Below are positions 24,386 through 38,778 of a DNA stretch of 64,000 nucleotides, in pieces (the first letter of the stretch is position 1; each line of letters opens with the position of its first letter). A model generated the notes under the pieces. That model did no database searches. It was given only the letters and a program-made list of their open reading frames with translations, and was not told where the DNA came from. A program made the position numbers and the translations under genes. Source of the stretch: Akkermansia muciniphila (lineage in GTDB: Bacteria > Verrucomicrobiota > Verrucomicrobiia > Verrucomicrobiales > Akkermansiaceae); contig CANQLV010000014.1 in NCBI GenBank assembly GCA_947624785.1, forward strand, positions 1 through 64,000. The letters run 5' to 3'.

Positions 24386-24688
24386 GGCTGCTGTTCCGGC
24401 ATTCCAGGGAAGGTGAAGGAATGCCAGGGAGAGCCGGCCTTTATTGCCGCAGGATTGGAAACGCCTTGGTGGAGCTGTTTCTCCGGCAGCAGGGGGGCGT
24501 CTGCCCGTGGGAGCGGCGCGGAAGGAAAAGCGGCGTATCCATTTCCGGGAAATAATTGGGTGGGCAAATCGTCCTGTTTTTATCAAATCCGTTGCTAAAG
24601 AGTCATGGATGCCGCTTGCAGGATTGCCCCGGAAATTTCAGAAATAATATTTTGATTGATATGGCAGGCAAGCCGCGTAAATTAACGT
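24386..24688. other. Intergenic region with a small hairpin
   Basis: No gene is supported. GGCATTCC / GGAATGCC (24398-24425, 8-bp stem, 12-nt loop) follows the zinc-ribbon gene but lacks a T-run. The sulfatase promoter must lie in the AT-rich part after 24590. Confidence 0.45.
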
Positions 24689-26086
24689 ATGATGAAGAGA
24701 GCGTATCTATTGTTGATTCTGTGCAGTTTGCTTTGCGGGGCGGCGGGGGCGCAGAGCCGCCCGGCCACTCCGCCGAACATGGTGGTCATTCTGGCGGACG
24801 ACCTGGGTTACGGGGATTTGGGCTGCACGGGGTCCAGGCAGATTAAAACGCCTTCCCTTGACCGGCTGGCGAAGGAGGGCGTGTTCTGCTCCCGGGCGTA
24901 TGTGACGGCGCCGATGTGCTCCCCCTCCCGCATGGGGTTGCTGACGGGCCGTTTCCCCAAACGCTACGGCATCACTACGAATCCCAATATCCAGGTGGAT
25001 TACCTCCCGGAGTCCCATTACGGGCTGCCCCTGACGGAAAAACTGGTTCCGGAGTATTTGAACCCCTGCGGCTACCGGAGCGCGGTGTTCGGCAAGTGGC
25101 ATCTGGGCCACACGAAAGGACACACGCCGCCGGAACGCGGCTTCACGCGCTGGTGGGGGTTCCTGGGCGGTTCCCGGTCTTATTTTCCCGTGAAGAAGGA
25201 GGCTGAAGGCCTGAATCCCTCCATGATTGTGTCCAATTTTACGGATAAGACGGATATTACCTACCTGACGGATGATATTACGGACAGGGCGGTTGAGTTC
25301 CTCCAGGAGTCCAAAAAGGATAAAAAGCCGTTTTTCATGTTCGTTTCCTACAATGCTCCCCATTGGCCCAACGAAGCCAAACCGGAGGACATCGCCAAAT
25401 TCAAGAACGTGCAGGACAAGGAACGCCGGATTTATTGCGCCATGGTGTATGCGATGGACAAGGGAATAGGCCGTATTCTGGATGCCTTGAAGAAGGACGG
25501 TCTGGAAAAGGACACGATTGTCGTGTTCCTGTCGGACAACGGCGGCGCTCCGGAAGCGTCTTCCTGCAACGCTCCTTTCCGGGGAGCCAAGAGGCAGCAT
25601 TTTGAGGGGGGCGTACGCGTGCCTTTCATCATCAGGTATCCGGCGGACAAGAGGCTGATTCCCGGAAGCGTCTGCAAGCAGCCCGTTTCCACCGTGGACC
25701 TGCTTCCGGCCCTGCTGAAGGCAAACGGACATCAAATCCCCAAGAAACTGGACGGCATGGATATTCTGGAGCTGGTGGCGAACAGGGGAACGCCTGTTCC
25801 GCGCACGTTGTTCTGGTGCACGGATTATACGTCCGCCGTGCTGGACGGGGATATGAAGTACCTGCTTGTGCCGGACCGTGCTCCGCAGTTTTACAGCGTT
25901 ACGGATGACCCCCAGGAGCAGAAGGATTTATATTTTTCTAGGCACCAGGATGCGGATTCCCTGGCCAGGAAGCTGGGAACATACCTGACCACGACGCCCG
26001 CGTGCCGTTTTCCGGACAGCATCAGCTGGTCCGCGAAGCTGATGAGGGAGTACGACAAGGCCACGCCGGACAAACAGCCTGAATGA
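24689..26086 (+). CDS. Secreted sulfatase (formylglycine-dependent, type I)
   Basis: A 465-residue protein with a signal peptide (AYLLLILCSLLCGAAGA, cleavage about residue 21). Family motifs are NMVVILADDLGYGDLGC with the metal-binding DD, the CSPSR formylglycine site followed by MGLLTGRFPKR (about 77-91), GKWHLGH, and the metal-ligand DNGG segment (FLSDNGGAPE). The catalytic Cys needs an anaerobic or FGE-type maturase, which is not encoded here. By analogy with other gut sulfatases it would remove sulfate from mucin or host glycans in the periplasm or outside the cell. The substrate position cannot be told. Confidence 0.93.
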   Translation: MMKRAYLLLILCSLLCGAAGAQSRPATPPNMVVILADDLGYGDLGCTGSRQIKTPSLDRLAKEGVFCSRAYVTAPMCSPSRMGLLTGRFPKRYGITTNPNIQVDYLPESHYGLPLTEKLVPEYLNPCGYRSAVFGKWHLGHTKGHTPPERGFTRWWGFLGGSRSYFPVKKEAEGLNPSMIVSNFTDKTDITYLTDDITDRAVEFLQESKKDKKPFFMFVSYNAPHWPNEAKPEDIAKFKNVQDKERRIYCAMVYAMDKGIGRILDALKKDGLEKDTIVVFLSDNGGAPEASSCNAPFRGAKRQHFEGGVRVPFIIRYPADKRLIPGSVCKQPVSTVDLLPALLKANGHQIPKKLDGMDILELVANRGTPVPRTLFWCTDYTSAVLDGDMKYLLVPDRAPQFYSVTDDPQEQKDLYFSRHQDADSLARKLGTYLTTTPACRFPDSISWSAKLMREYDKATPDKQPE

Positions 26087-26347
26087 GGCCGCATTGGATC
26101 TCGCCGGGGGCTCAGCGCTGCGGGTCAATACGCAGTGGCGCCTGTCGGCGGGATGGCAGGGCCGCGGGAATGCGGAGCCGTCCCTTTCTCCCGCGGGGCA
26201 TGGTTGCCATTCCGGTGGCTGCTCCTCCCCTCCGTTGCGGATAGCCGGGCTATATGGTGGCCGGGCGGAATAAAATGCCTTGGTTTGGATTGGAACGTTC
26301 CGTTGACCGGTACGGAATCATGGTTTTCATGGTTCTGTTTTTCCGTT

Positions 26348-26373
26348 AAAAAAGCGCCTTATTTCAGGCGCTT
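26348..26373 (-). terminator. Terminator of the eno-ftsB unit, overlapping the ftsB stop
   Basis: AAGCGCCT / AGGCGCTT (8 bp, 6-nt loop containing the stop codon) is followed on the minus strand by six T residues. Confidence 0.88.
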
Positions 26374-26727
26374 GGGTTCCGCGATGCGGAGGATGCGTTC
26401 TCCGGGAAGGGCCAGGTTGCCCTTGTCCCGAGCGATCATTTCAAAGTAATGGGGATCCTGGGAAATCCAGATGAATTCGTTCTTGGCCTGTTCCATCTGC
26501 TCCCTGGATTTTTCCAGATGCGCCTGGAGGAAGGAACGCTCATGCTCCAGGGAGCGCAGGTCTTTCCATGGCTTGAAGCACACCAGGGAGAGCAGCATGG
26601 TCAGGCAAAGGGCTAGGACGATGGCAAAGAGGCGCAGAGCCCTCTGGACGATCAGGGCACGTTTCTCCCGGCGGATTTCAAGCTCCGCCAAAGTAAAACG
26701 ATGGTAATAGCGGCGTCTCCAGAGCAT
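26359..26727 (-). CDS. ftsB: FtsB/DivIC-type septum formation initiator
   Basis: A 122-residue bitopic membrane protein. It has a basic N-terminus (LWRRRYYHRFTLAELEIRREKRA), one transmembrane segment (about 31-52), then a coiled coil (LRSLEHERSFLQAHLEKSREQMEQAKNEF) and a short C-terminal part with YFEMIARDKGNLALPGE, which matches the family's RE.LG...PGE motif. FtsB joins FtsL/FtsQ in the divisome. It lies 28 bp downstream of eno; the eno-ftsB order is also found in many other bacteria and supports the call. Confidence 0.88.
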   Translation of the reverse strand: MLWRRRYYHRFTLAELEIRREKRALIVQRALRLFAIVLALCLTMLLSLVCFKPWKDLRSLEHERSFLQAHLEKSREQMEQAKNEFIWISQDPHYFEMIARDKGNLALPGERILRIAEPKRLK

Positions 26728-26755
26728 TCTTTGCAGTTAAACAAAGCATTTTTGA

Positions 26756-28111
<1,356 letters not shown>

Positions 28112-28134
28112 TCATGACCGTGAAAATTCCGGGT

Positions 28135-28782
28135 TCAAGCGCGAAACTGACGCAGAACGGAGGCGATGTACTGAAGCACCTCCGGGTCCGTGATGCCGCC
28201 GCAGAATTGGAAGGGCTTGCCTTCCGGCTGAGGAACTAGGATGTGGCGGTAGTCGAATTCCGGATCCCGGATGGTTTTCATCACGATTTCCGATTGGGCG
28301 GGCAGCAGGAAAGTCCAGGTGCGGCCCATTGGACCGATGCCTCGGAACAGGGCCGCTTTCCCCGGTTGCGCGGTAATCGTGGTTTTCCCCAGCAGCATTT
28401 CCAGGCAGGTAAAGAGGTAAATGCCTTCCAGAACGGTAAAAAGGACGGCAAAGATACGGAGGGAGAATTCCTCTTTGCCGGGACCGAAGGACAGCCAGAT
28501 GACGACCAGCGTAAGCGCCCCGAAGGCGGCGGCTCCCATGCATCTGAGCAATCCTCTGAACAGGGGATGCCTGTACGTGAGCGTGATTTTTCCATTGGCG
28601 GTTTTTACCGCCAGATGCCTGGGAGGGGGAACCCGGAATCCGGGTTCCGGAGCCGGGAAGGGCAGCTCCGTGGAAGTTCCGCAATTGCCGCAGGTGACCG
28701 TCTTCCGGCGGTCGTCCGTATCCGCCGCGGAGAAGGGCGCGCCGCATCCGGGGCATTTGAATTGTTCAGGGCTGGGAAGCAT
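28135..28782 (-). CDS. Zinc-ribbon membrane protein (paralogue B)
   Basis: A 215-residue protein. Its zinc ribbon (CPGCG at 10-14, CGNC at 31-34) is followed by a Pro-rich linker, a beta segment (NGKITLTYRHPLF), two hydrophobic segments (about 85-105 and 115-135) and a C-terminus with ALFRGIGPMGRTWTF, VPQPEGKPFQFCGGI and LQYIASVLRQFRA. These align by eye with the paralogue at 23723-24385. The long ORF in the track (to 29334) is not real: its N-terminal part is antisense to the AlkD-like gene. Function unknown. Confidence 0.82.
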   Translation of the reverse strand: MLPSPEQFKCPGCGAPFSAADTDDRRKTVTCGNCGTSTELPFPAPEPGFRVPPPRHLAVKTANGKITLTYRHPLFRGLLRCMGAAAFGALTLVVIWLSFGPGKEEFSLRIFAVLFTVLEGIYLFTCLEMLLGKTTITAQPGKAALFRGIGPMGRTWTFLLPAQSEIVMKTIRDPEFDYRHILVPQPEGKPFQFCGGITDPEVLQYIASVLRQFRA

Positions 28783-28960
28783 GGGGAGAGGGGTGCTGCC
28801 GGTTGGAAGGTTACCACAGGGGGCCGGGAGCCGCCATTCATTTTTGGGCGGCCTTCCGGGAAAGGGGAAAAGGGCGGGAGAAGCCCGGAACGGGATGAGG
28901 ATTCCCGCGTCCGGGAGTTCCCCCTTGTACGGCGCATGGCCTCCATGTAGGATGGTGCCC

Positions 28961-29656
28961 ATGATTGAGAGCAGGCGGCAGTTGAGGGAAAGAATTGAGG
29001 CGTTGGCGGAACCGGAATTCCGGAAGTTTTCCGCTTCCCTTATTCCCGGCGTCAACCGCCTGCTGGGCGTCCGCCTCCCCGTTCTCCGGAACCTTGCCCG
29101 TGAGGTGGCGCAGGGGAATTGGCGGGAGCTGCTGGAAAATCCCGCCGCTGCTCCGTATGCGGAGGAAGTGATGCTGGACGGCATGCTGATAGCGCTGGCG
29201 CGCATGGAGGCGGAAGAGCGCCTGGAACAGGTCGCGCACTTCGTGCCCCGCATGGATAACTGGGCTGTCTGCGATACTTTCTGCACCAGTTTGAAGTTCT
29301 GTAAAAAGCATCCTGCCCTGGTCTGGGAGTTCATCCAGCCGTATTTAACGTCCGCCCGGGTTTATGAGGTCCGCTTTGCCGTGGTGATGATGCTGGCCCA
29401 TTTCATCACGGAGGATTACGTGGAACAGGTGCTGGTCCTGCTGGATGGCGTGCGGCATGAGGATTATTACGTGAGCATGGCGGTGGCGTGGGCGGTTTCC
29501 GTCTGTTATGTGAAGTTTCCGGCGCTGACGCTGGAGTATTTGAGGAATTCGTCCCTGTCCGATTTCACTTATAACAAGGCCTTGCAAAAAATTATTGAAT
29601 CCCTGCGGGTTAGCCGGGAAGACAAGAATTTGATGCGGAGCATGAAACGCAAATAG
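28961..29656 (+). CDS. DNA alkylation repair enzyme (AlkD-like, HEAT-like repeats)
   Basis: A 231-residue all-helical protein. Motifs include [24 protein letters not shown] (the family's GV+.P.LR.+A entry), [11 protein letters not shown] (family motif around W.D) and repeated helical pairs to the end. AlkD glycosylases remove bulky or positively charged alkyl bases. Bacterial relatives of this shorter type are often annotated as DNA alkylation repair proteins without tested activity. The start ATG 28961 follows AGGATGGTG; an in-frame ATG three codons upstream is also possible. The 411-residue ORF in the track runs through antisense sequence and was trimmed. Confidence 0.85.
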   Translation: MIESRRQLRERIEALAEPEFRKFSASLIPGVNRLLGVRLPVLRNLAREVAQGNWRELLENPAAAPYAEEVMLDGMLIALARMEAEERLEQVAHFVPRMDNWAVCDTFCTSLKFCKKHPALVWEFIQPYLTSARVYEVRFAVVMMLAHFITEDYVEQVLVLLDGVRHEDYYVSMAVAWAVSVCYVKFPALTLEYLRNSSLSDFTYNKALQKIIESLRVSREDKNLMRSMKRK

Positions 29657-29799
29657 GCGGCGGCTCCATGTCCGCGCGGCGGGAACCGCAGGAAAAGGGA
29701 TGCGCGAAGATAGTGACGCAGGGAAGGGGGCCCATGCCGGAACGGGGCCTTGATTCCTTCCCGTGCAGGGTATGGAATGAGACGCTTACTATTAAAACC

Positions 29800-31041
29800 A
29801 TGCCTAATATTAACGATAACTTCCTCAAGCTGCAGGCGGGATATTTGTTCCCGGAAATAGGGCGCCGCGTGAATGCGTTTGCCGAGTCCCATCCGGAGGC
29901 GGCCAAAAGGCTGATCCGCTGCGGCATCGGAGACGTGACGGAACCGTTGCCTATGGCGGCCATTGAAGCCATGCACCAGGCGGTGGACGATTTGTCCACC
30001 CATGAGCGCTTTCACGGCTACGGTCCGGAGCAGGGCTATTTCTGGCTGAGGGAGGCTATCGCCAAAAAAGCCTACCAGGTCCACGGCGTGCATGTGGAAG
30101 TGGATGAGATTTACGTGTCTGACGGCGCCAAGTGCGATACGGGCAACATTCTGGACATTTTCGGGCCGGGCAACAGAATCGCCGTGCCGGACCCGGTTTA
30201 TCCCGTCTATGTGGATACCAATGTGATGGCCGGGAATACCGGGGATTCCAGCGCGGACGGTTCGTATGAAGGGCTGGTGTACCTCCCCTGCACGCCGGAG
30301 AACAATTTTGTGCCGCAATTGCCGGATGAACATGTGGATTTGATTTACCTGTGCTTCCCGAACAATCCCACCGGGGCCGTGGCTTCCCGGAATGAACTGC
30401 TGAAATGGGTGGAGTATGCCCGGGCTAACCACGCCATTATTTTGTACGATTCCTCGTATGAGGCATTTATACAGGATTCCGCCGTGCCCAAGTCCATTTT
30501 TGAAATTCCCGGCGCGCGGGACTGCGCCATTGAGTTCCGCTCCTTCTCCAAGCAGGGGGGCTTCACGGGGGTGCGCTGCGGCTACGTGGTGATTCCCAGG
30601 GAATTGCACGGCCATGATTCCAAGGGGAACAAGGTTCCCATCAGCCAGCTCTGGAGCCGCCGCACCAGCACGAAGTTCAACGGAGCTTCCTACATCGTCC
30701 AGCGGGGCGCCGCGGCCCTGTTTACGCTGGAAGGCATGGCGCAGACCGCCGTGCTGATCAGCCATTACCTGGGGAACGCCGCGCTGCTGCTGAATGCCTG
30801 CCGCCAGGCGGGCATGCGCGTGTGGGGTGGGGAAAACGCCCCGTATGTCTGGGTGCAGTGTCCGGACGGCCTGGATAGCTGGCAGATGTTTGACAAGATG
30901 CTGTATGAGGCGAATGTGGTCATTACGCCCGGTTCCGGCTTTGGTTCCAGAGGGGAAGGGTTCTTCCGCATTTCCGCGTTCAATTCACGGGAAAACGTGG
31001 AAGAAGTCTGCCGCCGCATCCATGCCCTGTTTGCCAGATAA
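29800..31041 (+). CDS. dapL: LL-diaminopimelate aminotransferase
   Basis: A 413-residue PLP enzyme that converts tetrahydrodipicolinate directly to LL-diaminopimelate for lysine and peptidoglycan. Diagnostic features are [81 protein letters not shown], and the PLP lysine in [17 protein letters not shown]. The DapL route is typical for Verrucomicrobia, Chlamydiae, cyanobacteria and plants. The start was moved from 29668 to the ATG at 29800 ([12 protein letters not shown]), which matches family N-termini. A strong hairpin follows the stop. Confidence 0.96.
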   Translation: MPNINDNFLKLQAGYLFPEIGRRVNAFAESHPEAAKRLIRCGIGDVTEPLPMAAIEAMHQAVDDLSTHERFHGYGPEQGYFWLREAIAKKAYQVHGVHVEVDEIYVSDGAKCDTGNILDIFGPGNRIAVPDPVYPVYVDTNVMAGNTGDSSADGSYEGLVYLPCTPENNFVPQLPDEHVDLIYLCFPNNPTGAVASRNELLKWVEYARANHAIILYDSSYEAFIQDSAVPKSIFEIPGARDCAIEFRSFSKQGGFTGVRCGYVVIPRELHGHDSKGNKVPISQLWSRRTSTKFNGASYIVQRGAAALFTLEGMAQTAVLISHYLGNAALLLNACRQAGMRVWGGENAPYVWVQCPDGLDSWQMFDKMLYEANVVITPGSGFGSRGEGFFRISAFNSRENVEEVCRRIHALFAR

Positions 31042-31069
31042 AGAGGCGTTCCCAGGCAGAGTTCGTCAG

Positions 31070-31094
31070 GCCGCAGTGCGGGAAGCACTGCGGC
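31070..31094 (+). terminator. Hairpin after dapL
   Basis: Perfect 10-bp stem GCCGCAGTGC / GCACTGCGGC with a 5-nt loop lies 28 bp after the stop. No T-run follows. Confidence 0.6.
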
Positions 31095-31225
31095 TGCGCG
31101 CATGGTTGGGATGTGGAAAGCGAGTAGGATGGAGTATCCGTCAACGCGGCGGAGGTGGAGAGTGCCGTATGGATTCCCCTGCCGGAACGATTTGGTTCAT
31201 GGAAAAAGGATAAGTTAATTAACGG

Positions 31226-34645
<3,420 letters not shown>

Positions 34646-34783
34646 TTATCATGAAAAGGGGGGCTTGTGCCAGCGTCAAATGCAAGAACGTGATTCCGGT
34701 TTTGTCAGCGGGTGGGATGACGGCGTTTCCATGGCGCACTCAGCCCTTGCTCCTGTTTGCTTGTGCGGAGTAGGTTTTGGAAC

Positions 34784-35869
34784 ATGATCCCGCAGGTGCG
34801 CATGAGTTTTTTTTTCCGGCAGGCCGCTGTTCCTGCGTGCTGTGCATGCCTGCTGGCGGCTGCGGAGATAAGCCGGGGGCAGGAGAGGGAAACGGCGTCC
34901 TCCCCGCTGGAGCCGCTTTCCTGCGTTCATGCTTCGGATGGGAGAGTAACGGTGCGGGGGGCGGCCATGGGAACGGTGTTTACGGTGCGCGCCTATCCTG
35001 GGCACGGGATGGATGCGGCGGAGACGGAGAAGGCTTGCATGGAGGCTCTGGCCTGTGCCGTACGCTGGGAGAAGGTGATGTCCGCCATGGATGCGGAAAG
35101 CGGTCTGGCCCGGCTGAATGCCGCGGGAAACGGCGTTTCCGTGCCCGTTTCCCCGGAGCTGGAAAGGGCTCTTCTCCTGGCCCTGGATTATGCCCGGTTG
35201 ACAAAGGGCTCTTTTGACCCCACGCTGGGTCCCTGCATCCGCCTGTGGAAGAAGAGCCGCCGCCGTGGCGCTCTCCCGTCCAGCGGGGAGCTGGAATGTG
35301 CGCTCCGGGCGTCCGGATGGGAAAAGCTGCGCGTCGGCAAGGGGACGGCGGTTAAAACGGTTCCCGGGATGAGGGTGGACCTGGGAGGCATCGGCAAGGG
35401 GTTTGCCGTGGACAGGATGGCGGAGATGTTGAGAGAGGGGGGAATTAGTTCCTTCTTTATTGACAGCACCAGCGATGTGCTGGCCGGAGCGCCCCCTCCC
35501 GGAGAGCGGGGATGGCGGCTGCTGGTAGATGAAGGTAATGGGAAGAATACGGTGTTACTGTTGAGCCATGCCGCCGTCTCCACCTCCGGGAACGCCCGCC
35601 AGATGGTGAAGATTGGCGGCACGGCGTATTCCCATGTGCTGGACCCCCGCACGGGGCTGGGTGTTACGGAAGGCAGGCAGGTAAGCGTGCAGGCGCCTTC
35701 CGCTGCGCTGGCGGACGCCCTGGCGACGGCGGGGAGCGTGATGCGTGAAGAGGATTTCCGCTTCCTGGCGGCCGGGTTGCCGGGAGTGTCCGTCCCGGCT
35801 TTTTTCCGGAGTTCTTCACGTTCCGCGGAGGGAACGCAGGAACAGAATGGCGCGCAGAGGCCAAGATAA
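34784..35869 (+). CDS. apbE: FAD:protein FMN transferase
   Basis: A 361-residue ApbE-family enzyme. It moves FMN from FAD to a threonine of target proteins such as NqrB/NqrC or RnfG/RnfD in the periplasm. Motifs are GAAMGTVFTVRAY, EKVMSAMDAESGLARLN, GSFDPTLGPCIRLW, VDLGGIGKGFAVDRM (about 200-215), STSGNARQMVKIGG and SHVLDPRTG. The N-terminus is hydrophobic (AAVPACCACLLAAAEIS) and may be a signal peptide or lipoprotein leader. The start could also be ATG 34802. No flavoprotein target gene is adjacent. The GH27 gene starts 64 bp downstream on the same strand. Confidence 0.93.
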   Translation: MIPQVRMSFFFRQAAVPACCACLLAAAEISRGQERETASSPLEPLSCVHASDGRVTVRGAAMGTVFTVRAYPGHGMDAAETEKACMEALACAVRWEKVMSAMDAESGLARLNAAGNGVSVPVSPELERALLLALDYARLTKGSFDPTLGPCIRLWKKSRRRGALPSSGELECALRASGWEKLRVGKGTAVKTVPGMRVDLGGIGKGFAVDRMAEMLREGGISSFFIDSTSDVLAGAPPPGERGWRLLVDEGNGKNTVLLLSHAAVSTSGNARQMVKIGGTAYSHVLDPRTGLGVTEGRQVSVQAPSAALADALATAGSVMREEDFRFLAAGLPGVSVPAFFRSSSRSAEGTQEQNGAQRPR

Positions 35870-35933
35870 ACGGCAGGATGAAAGAAGTGGGGGAGTGGAC
35901 GCGTTTTTTAAGATACACCTCCATAGACCATTT

Positions 35934-37535
35934 ATGAAATTGTACCGTTTTTTCCTGCCAGCCGTTCTTGGCGCCGCCGTATCCGCATCATTTGGCACGG
36001 AGTTCCCGAATCCTTATCCGGCTCCGGAGCCCGGCGTCCGCCTGACTCCTGAAACCCCTCTTTCCCCTTCCGTCAACGGCGCCCGCATTGTTGGAGCCAC
36101 TCCCGGCGCCCGCGTGCTGTTCCAGGTCCCCGTTTCCGGGGAGCGCCCCATGAAGATTCAGGCGACCGGCCTTCCTTCCGGCCTGAGGATGGATTCGCGC
36201 GGGCTGATTACGGGGACCGCTCCGGCGGGGAAAGGGGAATACAAGGTGAACATCCGGGCTTCCAACAGGCATGGAAAGGATGCTAAGGAGTGGATTCTGA
36301 AGGTGGGGGATGATTTGTGCCTGACTCCGCCCATGGGTTGGAGCAGCTGGTATTCCTACAGTGAAGCCGTGGGGCAGGACAACGTGCTGAAGACAGCCCG
36401 GCTTTTTGTGGAGCGGGGGCTTGTCAACCATGGCTGGACCTATATCAATATTGACGATTGCTGGCAGGGCGAGCGAGGCGGAAGGAATTTCTCTATCCAG
36501 CCTAACAAGCGTTTTCCGGATATGAAGGCCATGTGCGATTCCATTCATGCCATGGGGATGAAGGTGGGCATTTATTCCACGCCCTGGATGGGGACGTATG
36601 CCGGGTTTATCGGAGGAAGCGCGCCCAACGCGAAGGCGGACTACGGGGAAATGGCCATTCCGGAGAAGGACCGCAAGCAGAAGAATCAAATTTTCGGGAG
36701 TTATCCCGGCGTGCATCGCAGGAAGGCGGACAGCGTGGGCGCCGTCTGGCTGTTTGACCGTGACGCCAGGCAATGGGCTGACTGGGGATTGGATTATGTG
36801 AAGGTGGACTGGAACCCCAATGACGTGCCGACGACGGAACGCATCCGAAAGGCGCTGGACGATTCCGGGCGGGACATCGTGCTCAGCCTGTCCAATGCCG
36901 CCCCGTATGAACAGGTGGAAGAGCTGGGGAAGCTGTCCAATTTGTGGAGGACGACGGGTGATATCCAGGACCACTGGGGCAGCGTCAGCAGCATCGGCTT
37001 TTCCCAGGAACGCTGGCAGAAGCACATGCGCCCGGGCCACTGGAATGATCCGGACATTCTCCAGATCGGGAAGCTGGGCAAGCCCAACCAGCCCAATACC
37101 ACGTTTGTCCAGACGAAGCTGACGCCGGATGAACAGTACACCCATGTGACCCTGTGGTGCCTCCTGTCCGCCCCGCTCATCATTTCCTGTGACCTGGAGC
37201 ATATCGATTCATTCACGATGGGGCTCCTGACCAATGACGAGGTGATTGCCGTGGACCAGGATCCTTCCGCTCGTCCCGCCCGCAAGGCGTGGCACCGGGG
37301 GGATTTCCAGGTCTGGACGAAGGAGCTGTCCGACGGCTCCGTAGCGGCGGGGTTTTTCAATACCGGGAAAGAGAAAGGCGTCCTGAAGGTGAATCTGAAG
37401 GAACTGGGGCTCTCCGGCGCGCATGAGGCCAGGGATCTCTGGAAACGCGCCGACCAGGGAACCGTGAAGGGAGATATGGCGGTGGAGCTGAACAGCCATG
37501 GAGCGGCCATGTTCCGGTTCAGTAAAAAGAATTGA
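35934..37535 (+). CDS. Secreted GH27 alpha-galactosidase
   Basis: A 533-residue protein with a signal peptide (FFLPAVLGAAVSASFG). Residues about 25-125 form an Ig-like putative-Ig (He_PIG) domain (ATGLPSGLRMDSRGLITGTAP). The GH27 barrel then starts with LTPPMGWSSWYSYS. Catalytic residues are visible: the nucleophile Asp in YVKVDWN (about 293) and the acid/base Asp in GHWNDPDILQIG (about 372). A small C-terminal beta domain closes the protein. It would release alpha-linked galactose (or N-acetylgalactosamine) from mucin or plant glycans in the periplasm. The start was trimmed from 35745 to ATG 35934, where the signal peptide starts. Confidence 0.95.
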   Translation: MKLYRFFLPAVLGAAVSASFGTEFPNPYPAPEPGVRLTPETPLSPSVNGARIVGATPGARVLFQVPVSGERPMKIQATGLPSGLRMDSRGLITGTAPAGKGEYKVNIRASNRHGKDAKEWILKVGDDLCLTPPMGWSSWYSYSEAVGQDNVLKTARLFVERGLVNHGWTYINIDDCWQGERGGRNFSIQPNKRFPDMKAMCDSIHAMGMKVGIYSTPWMGTYAGFIGGSAPNAKADYGEMAIPEKDRKQKNQIFGSYPGVHRRKADSVGAVWLFDRDARQWADWGLDYVKVDWNPNDVPTTERIRKALDDSGRDIVLSLSNAAPYEQVEELGKLSNLWRTTGDIQDHWGSVSSIGFSQERWQKHMRPGHWNDPDILQIGKLGKPNQPNTTFVQTKLTPDEQYTHVTLWCLLSAPLIISCDLEHIDSFTMGLLTNDEVIAVDQDPSARPARKAWHRGDFQVWTKELSDGSVAAGFFNTGKEKGVLKVNLKELGLSGAHEARDLWKRADQGTVKGDMAVELNSHGAAMFRFSKKN

Positions 37536-37865
37536 CAGGGGGGCAGGAATGGATGGTTTCAGGGCCGGCATCTTTTTTGGCGGCCAGGGAGTCCGTAAAT
37601 ACCGTGTTTCCGCGCCCGTCCATTCTGTGGGGATAAAGGATGAAATGGATAGCCGGCTTTGCAAGAATAGCCTGGTGGGAGGCGGCTTTAAGAAAGAGGC
37701 CGTTTCAGCCTTGTTTGCAGGGGTCTCGTTTCGCGGCAAATCCGCTGCCGCCCTTGCCGCGTGAAAGTCTTTATCTTTTCCATAAAAAAGAACCGCTCCG
37801 GTTAACCGGAACGGTTCTTATAAAGAGATTGATGTGACTTGCCTTAATCTTTCCGTACAGCTTTC
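37536..37865. other. Intergenic region after the GH27 gene
   Basis: No gene is supported; ORFs here are continuations of shadows. The region holds the terminator at 37782-37819. Confidence 0.5.
37782..37819 (-). terminator. Rho-independent terminator of the small gene at 37866
   Basis: AAGAACCG-C-TCCGGTT / AACCGGA-A-CGGTTCTT is a near-perfect 16-bp palindrome with one mismatch. Read on the minus strand it is followed by TTTTTT. It may also stop convergent transcription from the GH27 side. Confidence 0.88.
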
Positions 37866-38090
37866 TTAGGCGGCGATGCCGAAGTGCTGCTGGATGGAGG
37901 CGAAAATCTTGTCGCGGCGGGCGCGGGCTTTTTCGATGTCACGGGTCTTCAGAGAGAATCTCAGGCGTTCCGCCGTGGAGTCCGGCTTGTGAACCGTGAC
38001 GTGGCACCACCAAACCCCCCTGTTGTTCCACAGGTGATGGTTGGGGTTGTCATCATTAATTCTAAGAGCGATTTTGGTTTGGGCTTTCAT
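37866..38090 (-). CDS. Small protein resembling a free-standing integrase arm-type DNA-binding domain
   Basis: A 74-residue protein. The segment GVWWCHVTVHKPDSTAERLRFSL followed by a helix KTRDIEKARARRDKIFASI looks like the three-strand plus helix N-terminal domain of tyrosine recombinases. No catalytic domain follows: a stop codon is next and then a strong terminator. It lies 200 bp downstream of rpmB on the same strand. It could be a small DNA-binding regulator, or an integrase relic kept as a gene. The match is by eye only. Confidence 0.7.
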   Translation of the reverse strand: MKAQTKIALRINDDNPNHHLWNNRGVWWCHVTVHKPDSTAERLRFSLKTRDIEKARARRDKIFASIQQHFGIAA

Positions 38091-38290
38091 CTGTGTGATC
38101 TTTTTCCAGTAGAGGACGTCTTATTTACGTCCGTGGGTATATTAATGTTTCAATAAAACCTTCAACTTGGAGGCGCCTCACTTAAGCAGATGATCCCTTG
38201 TCTTTTTGGACATCTTTTTCTGCCAGTTGCTCACCTCGTTGAAGCCTTAGAGTTCAAGTGGTGTAACAACGTTCAAAAAAAGAATCTTTT

Positions 38291-38554
38291 TTACAGGAGA
38301 CCTACCTTTTTAAGAGTGTTGTAAGCACCGTTCTTGTTGATCGTACGCAGGGCCTTGGCGGAAATCTTCATTTTCACGAATTGACCGAGTTCGGGAACCC
38401 AGATGCGCTTTTCCTGAAGGTTGGGGAAAACGGTACGATTGACAGTCTTAGTGACGTGACGACCAATACCGCCCTTTTTCTTGGCAAGACCGGAGCGATG
38501 GATACGACGACCTTTGTGAGGCATGGTACCTCTGATGATGCAAATTCGGGACAT
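38291..38554 (-). CDS. rpmB: 50S ribosomal protein L28
   Basis: An 87-residue protein. It has the L28 start MSRICIIRGTMPHKGRRIHRSG, then TVFPNLQEKRIWVPE and the C-terminal VKMKISAKALRTINKNG. Length is slightly above the usual 63-80 residues. The single-gene layout with its own promoter (38589-38616) is consistent with rpmB lacking rpmG beside it in this lineage. An A/T-rich stretch directly after the stop (TTTTTTT on the minus strand) may act as a weak terminator. Confidence 0.96.
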   Translation of the reverse strand: MSRICIIRGTMPHKGRRIHRSGLAKKKGGIGRHVTKTVNRTVFPNLQEKRIWVPELGQFVKMKISAKALRTINKNGAYNTLKKVGLL

Positions 38555-38588
38555 GGCAATCGAAGTTATTTGTTAATGCGAGAGAGAT

Positions 38589-38616
38589 AATCTAGCGTAT
38601 TTTCGCCTAAGGTCAA
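38589..38616 (-). promoter_or_regulatory. Putative rpmB promoter
   Basis: On the minus strand TTGACC and TAGATT are separated by 16 bp, about 35 bp before the rpmB ATG. Confidence 0.5.
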
Positions 38617-38778
38617 GAACAACCGAACAAAAGACTCGGAATTTGTGCCGGCCCGGCGGCAGCGCTGCCGGGCTCTCCTGCGGTCTGCTTTCGTCCGTTC
38701 ATGGCCGGATGGCTTGTTTGCCCGTGTAAAACGTATCCGGCGCTTGCACGGAGGGGGGCGGCGTGAGAGATTGAAAGC

